64,000 bases of DNA, taken from positions 7,487 through 71,486 of the forward strand of contig DAINSK010000015.1 of NCBI GenBank assembly GCA_036741355.1, in the 5' to 3' direction. Position 1 is the first letter of the stretch. Every line of letters begins with the position of its first letter. This stretch comes from JBBRGK01 sp036741355. Its GTDB lineage: Bacteria; Chloroflexota; Dehalococcoidia; CAUJGQ01. Below the pieces are notes generated by a model that was given only the letters and a program-made list of their open reading frames with translations, did no database searches and was not told the origin of the DNA. Both the position numbers and the translations under genes were made by a program. Below are positions 28,831-37,653 of this stretch, piece by piece.

Positions 28831-28929
28831 CGGCCGCTATGCTATATCCACCATATTGCTTTAATGGATAAGCCTTCGCTATACCATTCAGATCAGAATG
28901 TGGCTGAACGTAGGAAAGGGGCATCCCTC

Positions 28930-30801
28930 GTGACGACAAGTACCGGCGGCACTGACAAGGCCTTCAACGGCAAAGTGCTCAACGTGAACCTGACGAAAGG
29001 CGAGACAACAGCGGAACATCTTCCCGACGCAATGTACCGCAAGTATCTCGGTGGCTATGGGCTGGGCGCCCGCATGCTGCTTGACCGGGTGCCAACAGGT
29101 GCCGATCCGCTGGGTCCCGACAACATGCTGGGCATCTTCCCAGGGCTGATGACGGGCACCCCTCTGTTCGGGCAGCGCTATCAGGCCGTCTGCAAGTCGC
29201 CCCTCACCGGCGGCTGGGGCGACGCGAACTGCGGCGGTGACACCGGCCCCTTCCTGAAGCATGCTGGATGGGACGGCATCATGTTCTTTGGCATCTCTTC
29301 CAAGCCCGTCTATCTCCTGATCCAGGACGACAAGGTTTCGATCGAGGACGCCTCCGACCTGTGGGGCAAGGACGCGATCGAGGCGGAGGAGATGTTAAAG
29401 CAACGGCACGGCAAGAAGGCGAGCGTGGCCGATATCGGCCAGGCCGGCGAAACGATGTCGCTGATTTCCGGCATCTGCAACGACCATGGCCGGCTCGCCG
29501 CCCGCAGCGGCGTCGGTGCGGTGATGGGGTCCAAGAAACTCAAGGCGATCGTAATCGTGCCGTCGCGCAACATCATGATGCAAAACAAAGATACGATAGG
29601 CGCCGTAAAGATCGGCCTTTCCGAGTTCGTGAAGCCGACGGCAGACTTCTTCCGAACGTTCGGCACGACCGGCATCACCGCCATGTCCGCCCACAGCGGC
29701 GACTCGCCGGTGAAGAACTGGGGCGGCGTGGGCAAGGTCGAATTCGTGGACGTGGCCGGCCTGCAGGGCCCCGTGGTCAACGAAAAGATGGAAAAGCATT
29801 ACGCGTGCTGGCATTGCCCGCTCGCCTGCGGCGCCGAATCGAAAGAGTCCGATAACGCCGAGTACCCGTACCCGCGGCACACGCACCGACCCGAGTACGA
29901 GACCATGGCCTCATTCGGCACGATGAACCTGAACAACAACCTCGACTCGATAACCTATGCGAATCATCTCTGTAACGCCTACGGATTTGACTCGATCTCA
30001 GCCGGCGCCACGATCTCATTTGCCATCGAGTGCTACGAGAACGGCATCCTGACCAAAGAAGATACGGACGGCCTGGAGCTGCACTGGGGCGACGACAAGG
30101 CGGTCATCAAGCTGCTCGAAATGATGGGCAAGCGTGAGGGGCTTGGCGACATCCTCGCTGACGGCGTCAAGAAAGCGGCGGAGCGCATCGGCCGCGGCTC
30201 AGAAAAGTTCGCCATGCACATCGCCGGCCAGGAGCTGCCGATGCACGATCCGAAGCTCCAACCGGAGTACTACACGACCTACAAGCTCGATCCGACACCG
30301 GCGCGGCACACGCAATATGAGGGCAACCGCCGTTTCGGCCTGATACCGCCGGCTCAACGCGACCGCACGGTTGCCGAGGGTCGCGGCGCCCACCACAAGG
30401 GCGCGTCTGAGTACATGCACGTCGTCAATGCAGCGGGACACTGCCAGTTCGTCATGATGGCGGCGAATACGGCAAACATCCCCGAGTGGATCAACATGAC
30501 CACTGGATGGGACATGACCAAGGAAGAGCTGCTGGAAGTTGGCGAGCGAATCGCCAACATGCGTATGGCGTTCGAAGTGCGCGAAGGCGGTAACCCAACC
30601 AAGCGCCACGTCCCCGAGCGTGCTTACGCCGCCGTATTAAAGGAAGGCCCTCACGCCGACTTCGGCCTCGACACGGCGACGTTGGAGCGCGAGTACATGG
30701 CCGCCTGCGATTGGGACCCGGAGACGGCCAAACCCAGTCCGGCCAAGCTCGAATCGCTTGGACTCGCCGACGTAATTCCGATGATCCACGCCACGGCGTA
30801 G
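28930..30801 (+). CDS. Tungsten-dependent aldehyde:ferredoxin oxidoreductase
   Basis: The protein has 623 residues. The N-terminal domain binds the bis-pterin cofactor (KYLGGYGLGARMLLDR), and [4Fe-4S] ligands C293, C296, C300 (CWHCPLAC) and C505 (AGHCQF) are all present. It oxidises aldehydes to acids with ferredoxin as acceptor. The GTG at 28930 after AGGAAAGGGG is preferred over the frame from 28864, whose first 22 residues overlap the likely promoter (TTGCTT 28856-28861, TATACC 28880-28885). No ferredoxin, MoaD-like or pterin-synthesis gene is adjacent. The physiological aldehyde is unknown; archaeal AOR, FOR and GAPOR and bacterial AOR share these motifs. Confidence 0.92.
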   Translation: MTTSTGGTDKAFNGKVLNVNLTKGETTAEHLPDAMYRKYLGGYGLGARMLLDRVPTGADPLGPDNMLGIFPGLMTGTPLFGQRYQAVCKSPLTGGWGDANCGGDTGPFLKHAGWDGIMFFGISSKPVYLLIQDDKVSIEDASDLWGKDAIEAEEMLKQRHGKKASVADIGQAGETMSLISGICNDHGRLAARSGVGAVMGSKKLKAIVIVPSRNIMMQNKDTIGAVKIGLSEFVKPTADFFRTFGTTGITAMSAHSGDSPVKNWGGVGKVEFVDVAGLQGPVVNEKMEKHYACWHCPLACGAESKESDNAEYPYPRHTHRPEYETMASFGTMNLNNNLDSITYANHLCNAYGFDSISAGATISFAIECYENGILTKEDTDGLELHWGDDKAVIKLLEMMGKREGLGDILADGVKKAAERIGRGSEKFAMHIAGQELPMHDPKLQPEYYTTYKLDPTPARHTQYEGNRRFGLIPPAQRDRTVAEGRGAHHKGASEYMHVVNAAGHCQFVMMAANTANIPEWINMTTGWDMTKEELLEVGERIANMRMAFEVREGGNPTKRHVPERAYAAVLKEGPHADFGLDTATLEREYMAACDWDPETAKPSPAKLESLGLADVIPMIHATA

Positions 30802-30824
30802 CTCCATCCAGAGATCCACGTAAC

Positions 30825-30861
30825 CGAACGGGGCGGCCTCTTGAAGGGGCCGCTCCGTTCG
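30825..30861 (+). terminator. Hairpin after the aldehyde oxidoreductase gene
   Basis: A 14-bp stem (left arm from 30825, right arm to 30861, one G-U pair) with a 9-nt loop lies 24 bp after the stop codon. There is no T-run, so it may act as an mRNA-stabilising or factor-assisted terminator. Confidence 0.55.
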
Positions 30862-30895
30862 CTGCGCGTCCCCGGACCGCGAATCCTCAGACCGA

Positions 30896-31240
30896 ATGTG
30901 GGGCAGCAGCGATATACCAACGCGAGTTGTCTACCGCATAGTTCATACGGAGCCCCCAACCGAGGCGGATTTTCTGTCGAGAAAGGCGCTCGGTAATTCC
31001 GCTCCACGGGATGTCCGACTCTGGGATGGCATTTCGGTGTACGATCGTGTGGAAGCCGCGCAACGTCAGGCTGACAGGTTCCCCCACCTTGGGCGGTTTA
31101 TCGCGGCACTGCGGCTCCCCGAAGATGGTTCAATTAGAGTCGAGAAGACACTTTCCAATCGAAACCATTACACGCTCTGGGGCGATGCCGTCAGTATGCT
31201 GGCCCGCGTGGAAAACGTCGTGCCTGTGGAGGTCCGATAG
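30896..31240 (+). CDS. Hypothetical protein, first of a coupled pair
   Basis: The protein has 114 residues from a GTG start. The sequence is soluble and alpha/beta (VVYRIVHTEPPTEADFLSRK, then RFIAALRLPEDGSIRVEKTL). No cysteines or membrane segments are seen and no family was recognised. Its stop codon overlaps the GTG of the next gene by one base (31240), so the two are translationally coupled. That arrangement is common for toxin-antitoxin or regulator pairs but also for ordinary operons. Confidence 0.62.
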   Translation: MWGSSDIPTRVVYRIVHTEPPTEADFLSRKALGNSAPRDVRLWDGISVYDRVEAAQRQADRFPHLGRFIAALRLPEDGSIRVEKTLSNRNHYTLWGDAVSMLARVENVVPVEVR

Positions 31241-31482
31241 TGGACGATAACCTTGATGATACGGGCGAAGGCTTTGAGGTCTGGGACCTCGTTAGCGGCA
31301 ACGCGATCACTGATTTCGCGACTGAGGCAGAGGCCCTGGCGTTTGTCCGTCGGGCGATCACCCAGCTTGGACGCGAGCAGGTTTGCGGCTGGGGCATGTC
31401 TCGCCCAGACGACGTCAGTGAATCGCTAAGTGGCGAAGACCTGGTGGACTTGGCTTTGCAGCCCACAAGCCCCTGGGCGTAG
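31240..31482 (+). CDS. Small hypothetical protein, second of a coupled pair
   Basis: The acidic protein has 80 residues. The pattern FEVWDLVSGNAITDFATEAE then ALAFVRRAI resembles short conserved proteins of Actinobacteria and Chloroflexota described only as hypothetical (a 'xxxWDxxSGNxxxxFxTExEAL' core). The GTG start overlaps the preceding stop by one base. It is probably co-expressed with the 114-residue protein. Confidence 0.65.
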   Translation: MDDNLDDTGEGFEVWDLVSGNAITDFATEAEALAFVRRAITQLGREQVCGWGMSRPDDVSESLSGEDLVDLALQPTSPWA

Positions 31483-31650
31483 AGCCTGACGCCGGCCGAT
31501 CGCCCGTCGGTTAAGACCGCAGGCATTGATAACGGCGCGGGCCTGCTTAGCGCAAATTCGTACGGCGAAGGTTCTACTTAGTGGTCCATTTATGGATAAC
31601 TATAATCGGCTATAGTGCGTTCTCCGTTTATCGCTTCTTGACAATTTCCG

Positions 31651-31679
31651 TTGACAGCGCGGCTCGCGAAAACTATAAT
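31651..31679 (+). promoter_or_regulatory. Perfect sigma-70 promoter of pyrG
   Basis: TTGACA (31651-31656) and TATAAT (31674-31679) are separated by exactly 17 bp, a full consensus match. The predicted transcript starts about 45 nt before pyrG. A second TATAAT lies at 31601-31606 without a good -35. Confidence 0.85.
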
Positions 31680-31730
31680 CCAGTCTGAGAGTTCCCCGCG
31701 CCGTCCGGCGCAATTCCACGACGAGGCGGT

Positions 31731-33410
31731 ATGCCTAAATACATATTCGTGACTGGTGGTGTTGTCAGTTCCGTTGGGAAAGGCATCACCACCGCCGCCA
31801 TGGGACGCATCCTCAAAAGCCGCGGCCTCTCCGTCACTATCCAAAAGCTCGACCCGTACCTCAACGTCGACCCGGGCACCATGTCGCCTTACCAGCACGG
31901 CGAAGTGTTTGTCACTGCCGACGGCGCCGAGACCGATCTCGACCTGGGGCACTATGAGCGCTTCATCGATCAGGACCTGACCAAGGCAAGCTCAGTCACT
32001 ACCGGACAGATATACCAGGCCGTGATCTCCAAAGAGCGGCGTGGAGACTACTTGGGCGGCACGATCCAGGCTGTGCCGCACCTGACAAACGAGATCAAGG
32101 CACGGATTCGCGGGGTCGCGAGCGAGACGGGCGCCGAGGTGCTCATCATCGAGGTCGGCGGCACGGTCGGCGACATCGAGAGCCAGCCATTTCTCGAGGC
32201 GATTCGCCAGATGCGCAACGAGGAGCCGCGGGAGGATATCCTCTCGATCCACGTGGCGTTCCTGCCGTATATTGGGGCTTCCGGCGAATTGAAGACCAAA
32301 CCGACGCAGCACAGTGTGCGTGAGCTGCGCAGCATGGGAGTCCAGCCGGACGTCATCGTTTGCCGCAGTGACCATCCGGTATCGGAAGAGTTGACCGCCA
32401 AAGTCGCGCTGTTCTGCGACGTTGAACAGCGTGCCGTGGTGCCGTTGTTAACTGCTGACTCGATTTATCGCGTGCCGCTTATTCTCGAGGACGCGGGACT
32501 GGGCGATTACGTGATCGAGCGCCTACACCTGAACGCGGGCAGTCGCGATCTCGCCGAGTGGCGGACGCTGATCGGTCAGATGTCAGACCCCGAACGCCGG
32601 CTCGAAGTTGCGATAGTGGGTAAGTATATACAGTTGCATGATGCCTACCTGTCGGTGAAAGAATCGCTCATCCACGCGGGTATCTACCACCGTTCCGAGG
32701 TCGGCATTCGGTGGGTGCAGGCGGAAGACCTCAATGAGAATAACCTCGATGCGACACTGTCGGAGGTCGACGGCATCATCGTTCCGGGCGGCTTTGGCGA
32801 GCGCGGTGTCGAAGGCAAGATCCTCGCCGCCCGCTATGCCCGTGAGTATAAGGTTCCATACCTCGGACTCTGCCTGGGCATGCAGGTGATGGTGATCGAG
32901 TTCGCGCGGCACATGTGGGGCAATAACGAGGCAAACTCAACCGAGTTTGCGGAGACGCGCCTGCCGGTGATCGACCTAATGCCCGATCAGAACGGCGTCA
33001 GCGAAAAGGGCGGCACGATGCGGCTCGGCGGTTACGTTTGCCGCCTGCTACCGGGAACACGCGCGCGCGAGGCGTACGGCACCGATGAGGTGGTTGAACG
33101 CCACCGCCATCGTTTTGAGTTCAACAACGCCTATAGGGCCATTCTCGAGAAGGAAGGCCTGATCGCGAGCGGGGTATCCCCTGACGGCCGGCTGGTTGAG
33201 ATCAGCGAGTTGCGTGACCACCCGTGGATGGTCGGTTCACAGTTCCATCCGGAGTTCCGGTCACGGCCGAACCGGCCGCACCCGCTGTTCCGAGACTTCA
33301 TTGGGGCGGCCGTGCGCAAAGCTGACTCGTGCCCCGCTGATCAGCCGGCCGTTTCCATCCTCAAAGCGGCGACGGGCGCCGCATCCGTGGCGAGCGCGAC
33401 GGCGAGCTAG
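31731..33410 (+). CDS. pyrG: CTP synthase
   Basis: The protein has 559 residues and converts UTP to CTP with ATP and glutamine-derived ammonia. The N-terminal synthetase domain begins KYIFVTGGVVSSVGKG with the nucleotide-binding loop. The C-terminal class I glutamine amidotransferase domain has the nucleophile Cys in GLCLGMQ and a His-x-Glu in QFHPEF. An Ala/Ser-rich tail of about 25 residues follows. It heads an apparent operon with the DUF2269 gene (2 bp gap) and rho. CTP synthase in other bacteria is regulated by transcription attenuation, but no such leader is evident in the short 5' region. Confidence 0.97.
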   Translation: MPKYIFVTGGVVSSVGKGITTAAMGRILKSRGLSVTIQKLDPYLNVDPGTMSPYQHGEVFVTADGAETDLDLGHYERFIDQDLTKASSVTTGQIYQAVISKERRGDYLGGTIQAVPHLTNEIKARIRGVASETGAEVLIIEVGGTVGDIESQPFLEAIRQMRNEEPREDILSIHVAFLPYIGASGELKTKPTQHSVRELRSMGVQPDVIVCRSDHPVSEELTAKVALFCDVEQRAVVPLLTADSIYRVPLILEDAGLGDYVIERLHLNAGSRDLAEWRTLIGQMSDPERRLEVAIVGKYIQLHDAYLSVKESLIHAGIYHRSEVGIRWVQAEDLNENNLDATLSEVDGIIVPGGFGERGVEGKILAARYAREYKVPYLGLCLGMQVMVIEFARHMWGNNEANSTEFAETRLPVIDLMPDQNGVSEKGGTMRLGGYVCRLLPGTRAREAYGTDEVVERHRHRFEFNNAYRAILEKEGLIASGVSPDGRLVEISELRDHPWMVGSQFHPEFRSRPNRPHPLFRDFIGAAVRKADSCPADQPAVSILKAATGAASVASATAS

Positions 33411-33412
33411 TT

Positions 33413-33889
33413 GTGTCCTTCGTAAACATCTGGAAGTTTGCGCATATCGCTTCGTTGTTCCTGCTCATGGCCGGTATCGGGGCAGTTATGGCGCCGGTCT
33501 ACCGCGCATGGCACAACAAGGATCTTCGCACGCAGATGTACGCATTCACGATCGCGGCGGATAACGAGACTGCGCTCCTGCTGCCCGGGGCCTTGCTAAC
33601 CGGCGTTACTGGAGTTGGCTGGGTCGCCAGCGGTCACCATAACGTCGTGCACGAGGGCTGGCTGCTGACCCTGACCATCGTGTATCTGATCACGACATTT
33701 ATCTGCCTACCGTTGCTGGGGCTCGGCCTGCGCAGAGCGCGACTCGCGTCGCTAAAATCGTGGAAAAGCGGCAAACTGACACCGGAGCTGCAATCGACGC
33801 TGGCAGACAACGTGCCGCTTGTATTTGGGTCGTTGATCATCGCTTCCCTGCCGCTCATGGGTTGGCTGGCGGTGTTCAAGCCGTTTTAG
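33413..33889 (+). CDS. DUF2269 family integral membrane protein
   Basis: The protein has 158 residues with four hydrophobic segments (FAHIASLFLLMAGIGAVMAP; an ALLLPGALLTGVTGVGWV region; WLLTLTIVYLITTFICLPLL; and SLIIASLPLMGWLAVF). The W-x-FAH-I start and central GVGW segment resemble DUF2269 (predicted integral membrane) proteins. The GTG start lies 2 bp after the pyrG stop. The family's function is unknown; some relatives are suggested to be haem- or respiration-associated because of conserved His, and H10 and a HH pair are present here. Confidence 0.75.
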   Translation: MSFVNIWKFAHIASLFLLMAGIGAVMAPVYRAWHNKDLRTQMYAFTIAADNETALLLPGALLTGVTGVGWVASGHHNVVHEGWLLTLTIVYLITTFICLPLLGLGLRRARLASLKSWKSGKLTPELQSTLADNVPLVFGSLIIASLPLMGWLAVFKPF

Positions 33890-33905
33890 GAGTGGAGACC
33901 TCAAA

Positions 33906-35168
33906 GTGAATATCGCGGAACTCGAACTCAAATCGCGCGACGATCTCGTCACTCAGGCGCTCAATATAGGCGTGTTCAACGGCGCGGCGCTCCCTAAACA
34001 GGACCTCGTACAACGACTGCTCTCCCACCAGGCCGACCAGTTCGGGCATATCTTCGGTGGCGGCGTGCTGGACATTGTCGACGACGGCTACGGCTTCTTG
34101 CGCGGAGAGTCACTCCTGCCCGGCGTCAACGACGTATACGTCTCGCAGACGCAGATTCGCCGTTTCGGGCTGCGCACCGGCGACTACGTCACCGGCCAGG
34201 TACGGCCACCAAAGGACAGCGAAAAATATTACGGCATGCTCAGGGTGGAGAGCGTAAACGGTATAGATCCAGAGGTGGCGAAACAACGGCCTTATTTCGA
34301 ACAGTTAACGGCTGTCTTTCCGAACCGCATGATTGACCTGGAGACCACGCCGCAGAACCTGTCCACGCGGCTCATAAACCTCATCTCCCCGGTCGGGCGC
34401 GGTCAACGCGGCCTCATTGTCTCGCCCCCCAAAGCTGGAAAGACAATGCTGCTCAAGGCGATCGCCAACGGAATCACAACCAATTACAGCGACATCCACC
34501 TCATCGTCGCATTGATCGGCGAGCGACCCGAGGAAGTTACCGATATGAAGCGGTCGGTCAAAGGTGAAGTTATCGCTTCGACCTTCGACGAACCGGTCGA
34601 AGATCACACGCGCGTAGCCGAAATGTCGCTGGAGCGCGCCAAGCGACTCGTAGAGAGCGGCAAAGACGTGGTCATCCTGATGGACAGCATCACGCGCTTG
34701 ACCCGCGCCTACAACCTCGCAATGCCGCCGAGCGGTCGAACGTTGACGGGCGGCATCGACCCGATTGCCCTCTACCCGCCCAAGCGCTTCTTCGGCGCCG
34801 CACGTAACACCGACGAGGGCGGCAGCCTCACGATTATTGCCACCTGCCTTGTGGACACCGGCAGCCGCGGTGACGAGGTGATCTACGAGGAATTCAAAGG
34901 TACCGGCAACATGGAGCTGATACTGGACCGCAAGCTGTCGGAGCGGCGAATCTTCCCGTCAATCGACATATCGCGCAGCAGCACCCGACGCGACGACCTG
35001 CTGTTGGGCGAAGCCGCGCTTGGCAAAGTGGTGCTCATGCGGCGGATGACGCAGATGATCAGTCAGAACTCTCCTAACCAGTCGGAAGCCACCGAGCGGC
35101 TGCTCGAACAACTCTCCCGCACGCAGAGCAACGAGGAGTTTCTGTCCACGTTGAATCAGCGCGGATAA
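33906..35168 (+). CDS. rho: Transcription termination factor Rho
   Basis: The protein has 420 residues. It contains the Rho N-terminal domain (ELKSRDDLVTQALNIGV), the cold-shock RNA-binding domain (GVLDIVDDGYGFLRGESLLP) and the ATPase domain. That domain has Walker A SPPKAGKT, Walker B VVILMDSITRLTRAYN and the Q/R-loop regions intact. A GTG start at 33906 follows GGAGTGGAGACC. It is third in the pyrG operon. No large insertion of the kind seen in actinobacterial Rho is present. Confidence 0.97.
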   Translation: MNIAELELKSRDDLVTQALNIGVFNGAALPKQDLVQRLLSHQADQFGHIFGGGVLDIVDDGYGFLRGESLLPGVNDVYVSQTQIRRFGLRTGDYVTGQVRPPKDSEKYYGMLRVESVNGIDPEVAKQRPYFEQLTAVFPNRMIDLETTPQNLSTRLINLISPVGRGQRGLIVSPPKAGKTMLLKAIANGITTNYSDIHLIVALIGERPEEVTDMKRSVKGEVIASTFDEPVEDHTRVAEMSLERAKRLVESGKDVVILMDSITRLTRAYNLAMPPSGRTLTGGIDPIALYPPKRFFGAARNTDEGGSLTIIATCLVDTGSRGDEVIYEEFKGTGNMELILDRKLSERRIFPSIDISRSSTRRDDLLLGEAALGKVVLMRRMTQMISQNSPNQSEATERLLEQLSRTQSNEEFLSTLNQRG

Positions 35169-35264
35169 CGAACTTTTCAGGTATACTCCTGAGCGGTGGA
35201 CCCCAGAGGCCCTCACCGGGGGTAAACGAGCATCGACGGCACGCTCCGCCAGAGGCCGCCGCGC

Positions 35265-36686
35265 ATTCCGCGTCGCCCGCTGTATGACCTGAATCGCATA
35301 AACCCCGAGCGCCTGGCCCGCCGGCGGGCACAGAACGGCCGGCGTTTTCGCATTCATTTATTCGTTCTCGCATTTGTCGCTACCTGGGCACTCATACTAA
35401 TCCCCTTCCGCGGTGGCGCCCACCTTGGGCCGCGGCACCTGGCGGCGGCCTACAATCCGCCCCAGACGGAGACCGCGGCGACGTCTGGCAACCAGGAGTT
35501 ACAGCAGATCCCGGTGGCGCCGCAAGACGTCCACTATCTGCGAGCGCCGCTCGTCCTCGACGGCGTCTCTCAGGCGCGCGCTGGCGGTGTGCCGTTGCAG
35601 ACGCAAAGCATCCAATCCCCGGACCAAACTGCTCCTGGCGCGCCTGGCCCACAGATCGCACAAGCAGCGACGCCCGGCGCGGACATCGGGGCGACCAACG
35701 ACGGCCAGCCGGACGCGACGCCAACGCGGGCCCCGATCGATACTCCGCAACGCCCAAATGACATCGTGCAGGTAATACCGACGCCCGAGGTTGACCGCAA
35801 CGATCCGGTCGACCGCGAAGCCGCATACGCCGCACTCCAGGATCTGACACGGCCGCTGTACTACGACCACGTGGTACAGCCGGGCGATACCGTTTCCACG
35901 ATCGCCGCCCTTTATGGGATATCCAGTGACACGGTGCTGTGGAACAACCCGCTGATTGTAGACCGAAATGCGTTATTTATCGGTCAAACGCTGCGCCTGC
36001 CGGCAAAGAACGGCGTTCTTTACAACGTGCATTATGGCGACACGCTCAACGACATCGCCGACTCGTACAAAGTCGAGCCCACGGCGCTGCTTTCGCTGGC
36101 CGCCAACGGCCTTGCAGACGCGGGTTCTCTCAAGGAAGGTCAAACAGTCCTGATCGTCGGTGGCCAGCCGCCCGCTCCACCTCCGCCACCACCTGCCGTC
36201 GTTACGCCGTCGCCAACTCCCCCACCGCAGCCATCTGCTACGCCGCCCACCCTGGCCGCATCGGCGACGCGGGCACCTGCACCCGCACCGCCACCGGCCG
36301 CTTCATCTACCTGGATCTGGCCTGCTCACGGACCGATATCAAGTTACTTCGGACCGGGCCACCCGCTCGGGATAGACATCGGCCAGGGCGCCGGTGGGCA
36401 GCCGATTATTGCCGCCCGAGCCGGCACCGTCACGTTTGCCGGGGGCGACGCGTGCTGCAGTTACGGATATTACGTAGATATCGACCACGGCAGCGGATTC
36501 AGCTCGCGATACGGCCACTTCCGAAGCTGGCCGATCGTCGCCGTCGGGCAGCACGTCAACCAGGGCCAGGTGCTTGGGTATGCCGGCACCACCGGCTACA
36601 GCACCGGCCCCCACCTGCACTTCGAAATCCACATCAACGGCGCCATCGTCAACCCGTTGAACTACTTGCCGCCCGGGGGGAACTAG
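35265..36686 (+). CDS. LysM/M23 cell-wall peptidase, non-canonical start
   Basis: The protein binds and probably cleaves peptidoglycan outside the cell. The frame contains a basic N-terminus, a membrane anchor (FVLAFVATWALILIPF, about 35345-35400), a Thr/Pro/Gln-rich linker, two LysM domains (about 35860-36160), a Pro-rich linker and an M23 domain with zinc ligands in HPLGIDIG and HLHF. The first canonical start, GTG at 35514, would remove the anchor. Upstream the frame is open from 35226 but has no ATG, GTG or TTG. An ATT at 35265, 9 nt after AGAGG, is the most plausible initiation site, giving MPRRPLYDLNR. An alternative is a base error in the assembly. Confidence 0.85.
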   Translation: MPRRPLYDLNRINPERLARRRAQNGRRFRIHLFVLAFVATWALILIPFRGGAHLGPRHLAAAYNPPQTETAATSGNQELQQIPVAPQDVHYLRAPLVLDGVSQARAGGVPLQTQSIQSPDQTAPGAPGPQIAQAATPGADIGATNDGQPDATPTRAPIDTPQRPNDIVQVIPTPEVDRNDPVDREAAYAALQDLTRPLYYDHVVQPGDTVSTIAALYGISSDTVLWNNPLIVDRNALFIGQTLRLPAKNGVLYNVHYGDTLNDIADSYKVEPTALLSLAANGLADAGSLKEGQTVLIVGGQPPAPPPPPPAVVTPSPTPPPQPSATPPTLAASATRAPAPAPPPAASSTWIWPAHGPISSYFGPGHPLGIDIGQGAGGQPIIAARAGTVTFAGGDACCSYGYYVDIDHGSGFSSRYGHFRSWPIVAVGQHVNQGQVLGYAGTTGYSTGPHLHFEIHINGAIVNPLNYLPPGGN

Positions 36687-36704
36687 CCCGATCGTTGGGC
36701 AACG

Positions 36705-37346
36705 TTACCGCCGGTACTCGAGCACCGAGACGGTAGTCTCGAGCGGGAGGCTTGTCCTGGTGACGCTAAGCCGCGCGGATGGTTGCGGCGCGCTGACGCC
36801 CATTTGCTTGAGGAAGGCGTCCAGAGGGTCCAGGTCCACCGTGCTTCCGTCGACTCGGTAATGCATAGGCACCGATATTCGGGGCTCGAGCAGGCTAACG
36901 ACTTCAGCCGCGGCCGCCGCGTCAATCGTGGTGTGCCCGCCCACGGGAATGAGCAGGATTTCGGCGCCGCTCAACGCCTCAGCCTGCTGCGGCGTCGGTA
37001 CGTGACCGAGGTCGCCCAGGTGACAAATACGCAGCTCATCCATCTCAAAGACAAAGGCGGTATTCGCCCCTCTCTCCCCACCGCGCATGGCATCGTGAAA
37101 CGTGCGCACGCCGGTAATGAGTACGCCGGCGACCTCGTATTCGCCGGGTCCGCTTATCACGAGCCGCTGTTTGGATACGCCGCCAACGTTGTCGTGAGCG
37201 GCATGGTTGTGGCTTACCGTCACGACGTCGGCCTCGCCAAAATTGCGCGAAGGGTACCCGCAATTTGGACCGTAAGGATCAAGAATAATCGTCGTATCGC
37301 GATTCTTCAGTCGAAAGCAGGCATGACCAAGCCAGGTGAGTTCCAT
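36705..37346 (-). CDS. MBL-fold metallo-hydrolase, UPF0173-like
   Basis: The protein has 213 residues. The metallo-beta-lactamase fold starts MELTWLGHACF. The first metal motif reads HNHAAH (46-51) instead of HxHxDH, so the Asp that normally binds the second metal is Ala50. Later conserved segments are present (ISGPGEYEVAG, CHLGDLGH, LLIPVGGHTT, PMHYR). A one-metal site or a divergent subfamily is therefore likely. It is convergent with the LysM/M23 gene. The substrate is unknown. Confidence 0.83.
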   Translation of the reverse strand: MELTWLGHACFRLKNRDTTIILDPYGPNCGYPSRNFGEADVVTVSHNHAAHDNVGGVSKQRLVISGPGEYEVAGVLITGVRTFHDAMRGGERGANTAFVFEMDELRICHLGDLGHVPTPQQAEALSGAEILLIPVGGHTTIDAAAAAEVVSLLEPRISVPMHYRVDGSTVDLDPLDAFLKQMGVSAPQPSARLSVTRTSLPLETTVSVLEYRR

Positions 37347-37371
37347 ATCGTCTCCTCACGCGCGTTGCGGT

Positions 37372-37653
37372 CTAGGCGGTCGAGTCGTGCCGCCGCGGGT
37401 TTGCCACAGAGACCGAGCCGGCACCGAACCGACCAAAGCGCTCTGCCACTGCAATAGCGCCGCCGGCAGTATCGACGAGCTGGCGGCGAAGGGCTTCACG
37501 GAATCCGGGCGGCGCCGAGCGCGTCACGAGGGTACTGCGCAGTAGTTTGCCGGTGACACCGAGGTCGCAGGCCACCGATTGAGTCGGATGTCCTTGCACG
37601 GTTTTCGTCCTCCGTGTCGATTCGGTCACGGTCCGTTCGGAAGCCGCTTTCAC
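37372..37653 (-). CDS. Small protein translationally coupled to the sigma factor
   Basis: The protein has 93 residues. Its GTG start overlaps the stop of the sigma-factor gene (GTGA, 37650-37653), which supports it being a real gene. It is basic and Thr/Arg-rich, with a PPGFREALRRQLVD motif (49-62). This is like the short amphipathic helix found at the start of proteins encoded behind ECF sigma genes. No membrane segment is present, so it is not a classical transmembrane anti-sigma factor. It could be a soluble regulator of the sigma factor. Confidence 0.55.
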   Translation of the reverse strand: MKAASERTVTESTRRTKTVQGHPTQSVACDLGVTGKLLRSTLVTRSAPPGFREALRRQLVDTAGGAIAVAERFGRFGAGSVSVANPRRHDSTA

